Source: Candidatus Berkiella cookevillensis
GTDB taxonomy: Bacteria > Pseudomonadota > Gammaproteobacteria > Berkiellales > Berkiellaceae
Assembly: GCF_001431315.2 (NCBI RefSeq)
Contig: NZ_LKHV02000001.1
Coordinates: 2,604,001-2,668,000, forward strand
DNA: 64,000 nucleotides
Direction of reading: 5' to 3'
Below are positions 63,614 through 64,000 of this stretch, one piece after another; position 1 is the stretch's first letter; each line of letters begins with the position of its first letter. A program made the position numbers and the translations under genes. The notes beneath the pieces were generated by a model. That model was not told the origin of the DNA, searched no databases, and saw nothing but the letters and a program-made list of their open reading frames with translations.

Positions 63614-64000
63614 TCAAGTCCCTCTTGAACGCGTTTCCCAATAGATAAACAAAGCCCCAATACAAGCAGCTGTCGCGGAAGCTAACAATATTGCCAATCG
63701 ACTTTCTGCGGCTAATTGTAGATGATTCACATCAAAAGCAAGAAAACTAATAAATAAGCTCATGGTAAATCCTATACCACAGAGAAATGCCATCCCAAGC
63801 AGTAACCGTAGATTTACACCGTTAGGGAGTTTTGCTTTAAACAGTACCATACCAAGCCATGTTCCCAGTAAAACCCCTATCGGTTTTCCTAACAATAAAC
63901 CACTTGCCACTCCTTGCGAAACAGTATCCAGAGAAGCCAAGGACTGTGTATTAATAGAGACGCCCGCATTGGCAAAAGCAAATAAAGGTAAAATGAAAAA
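63614..64000 (-). CDS. nhaA: Na+/H+ antiporter NhaA (partial, C-terminal part)
   Basis: The frame is open from the right edge for 128 codons to the stop at 63614. The edge sequence reads FFILPLFAFANAGVSINTQ, followed by GKPIGVLLGTWLGMVLFKAKLPNGVN, LLGMAFLCGIGFTMSLFISFLAF and a last transmembrane helix, the standard NhaA C-terminus with the functionally important Lys in GKPIG. NhaA exports Na+ in exchange for protons. The N-terminal two thirds lie outside the window. Confidence 0.92.
   Translation of the reverse strand, partial: FFILPLFAFANAGVSINTQSLASLDTVSQGVASGLLLGKPIGVLLGTWLGMVLFKAKLPNGVNLRLLLGMAFLCGIGFTMSLFISFLAFDVNHLQLAAESRLAILLASATAACIGALFIYWETRSRGT

Overview
The window is a 64-kb stretch of an AT-rich gammaproteobacterial chromosome. 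Gene content and order (sfsA/dksA; aspS-nudB-yebC-ruvCAB-ybgC-tolQRAB-pal-cpoB; murJ-ribF-ileS-lspA-ispH with divergent rpsT; rplU-rpmA-obgE with divergent ispB; pilSR plus a minor pilin/PilY1 cluster) are typical of that class. A Legionella-type major outer membrane porin, a polyhydroxybutyrate (PHB) gene set, a Chlamydia-like queuine-type Tgt beside a YhhQ transporter, and several orphan proteins with charged tails suggest a host-associated member of the Legionellales/Coxiellaceae neighbourhood. That placement is inference; no rRNA or marker phylogeny was possible.

Layout. 0-2.5 kb: partial sfsA, dksA, a nitroreductase and a small membrane protein. 2.5-6.5 kb (minus): phasin, PhaR, PhaB and Acs, a PHB module without phaC. 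6.6 kb: a lone plus-strand double-glycine-leader peptide with its own promoter and terminator. 7-10.5 kb: pgi, folK, pcnB. 10.6-15.7 kb: a tandem repeat array against tRNA-Glu, an O-methyltransferase, a bilobal aspartic protease, an alpha/alpha-barrel-like orphan, sodC and trhO. 15.8-18.4 kb: ppa, yhhQ, tgt. 18.7-21.4 kb: porin, tRNA-Lys, orphan membrane protein. 21.6-32.5 kb (minus): Tol-Pal, RuvABC, YebC, NudB, AspS, FmdB-like. 32.7-44 kb (plus): PilS/PilR and the fimT-fimU-pilV-pilW-pilX-pilY1-pilY2-pilE set for type IV pilus priming and adhesion. 44-51 kb (minus): ispH, lspA, ileS, ribF, murJ. 51-53.6 kb: rpsT, motA, motB. 53.6-56.5 kb: obgE, rpmA, rplU, ispB. 56.5-64 kb: a second tandem repeat array against tRNA-Pro, two orphan genes, a PhoD-like phosphoesterase gene split by an insertion sequence, an EamA transporter and partial nhaA.

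The most interesting signal is a family of imperfect palindromic elements of about 121-128 bp with TATA-type ends and a conserved core of the form GAGCAACCgGAaTGTAC-spacer-GTACATGAgGATTGCGA. It occurs as a single copy touching the yebC stop codon (29108-29234). A second single copy lies in frame inside the signal-peptide region of the pilY2-like gene (43094-43221). It also forms head-to-tail arrays directly upstream of tRNA-Glu (10611-10915) and tRNA-Pro (56556-56880). Probable remnants lie at 15791-15846 and 43995-44013. The coding insertion resembles in behaviour the Rickettsia palindromic elements.
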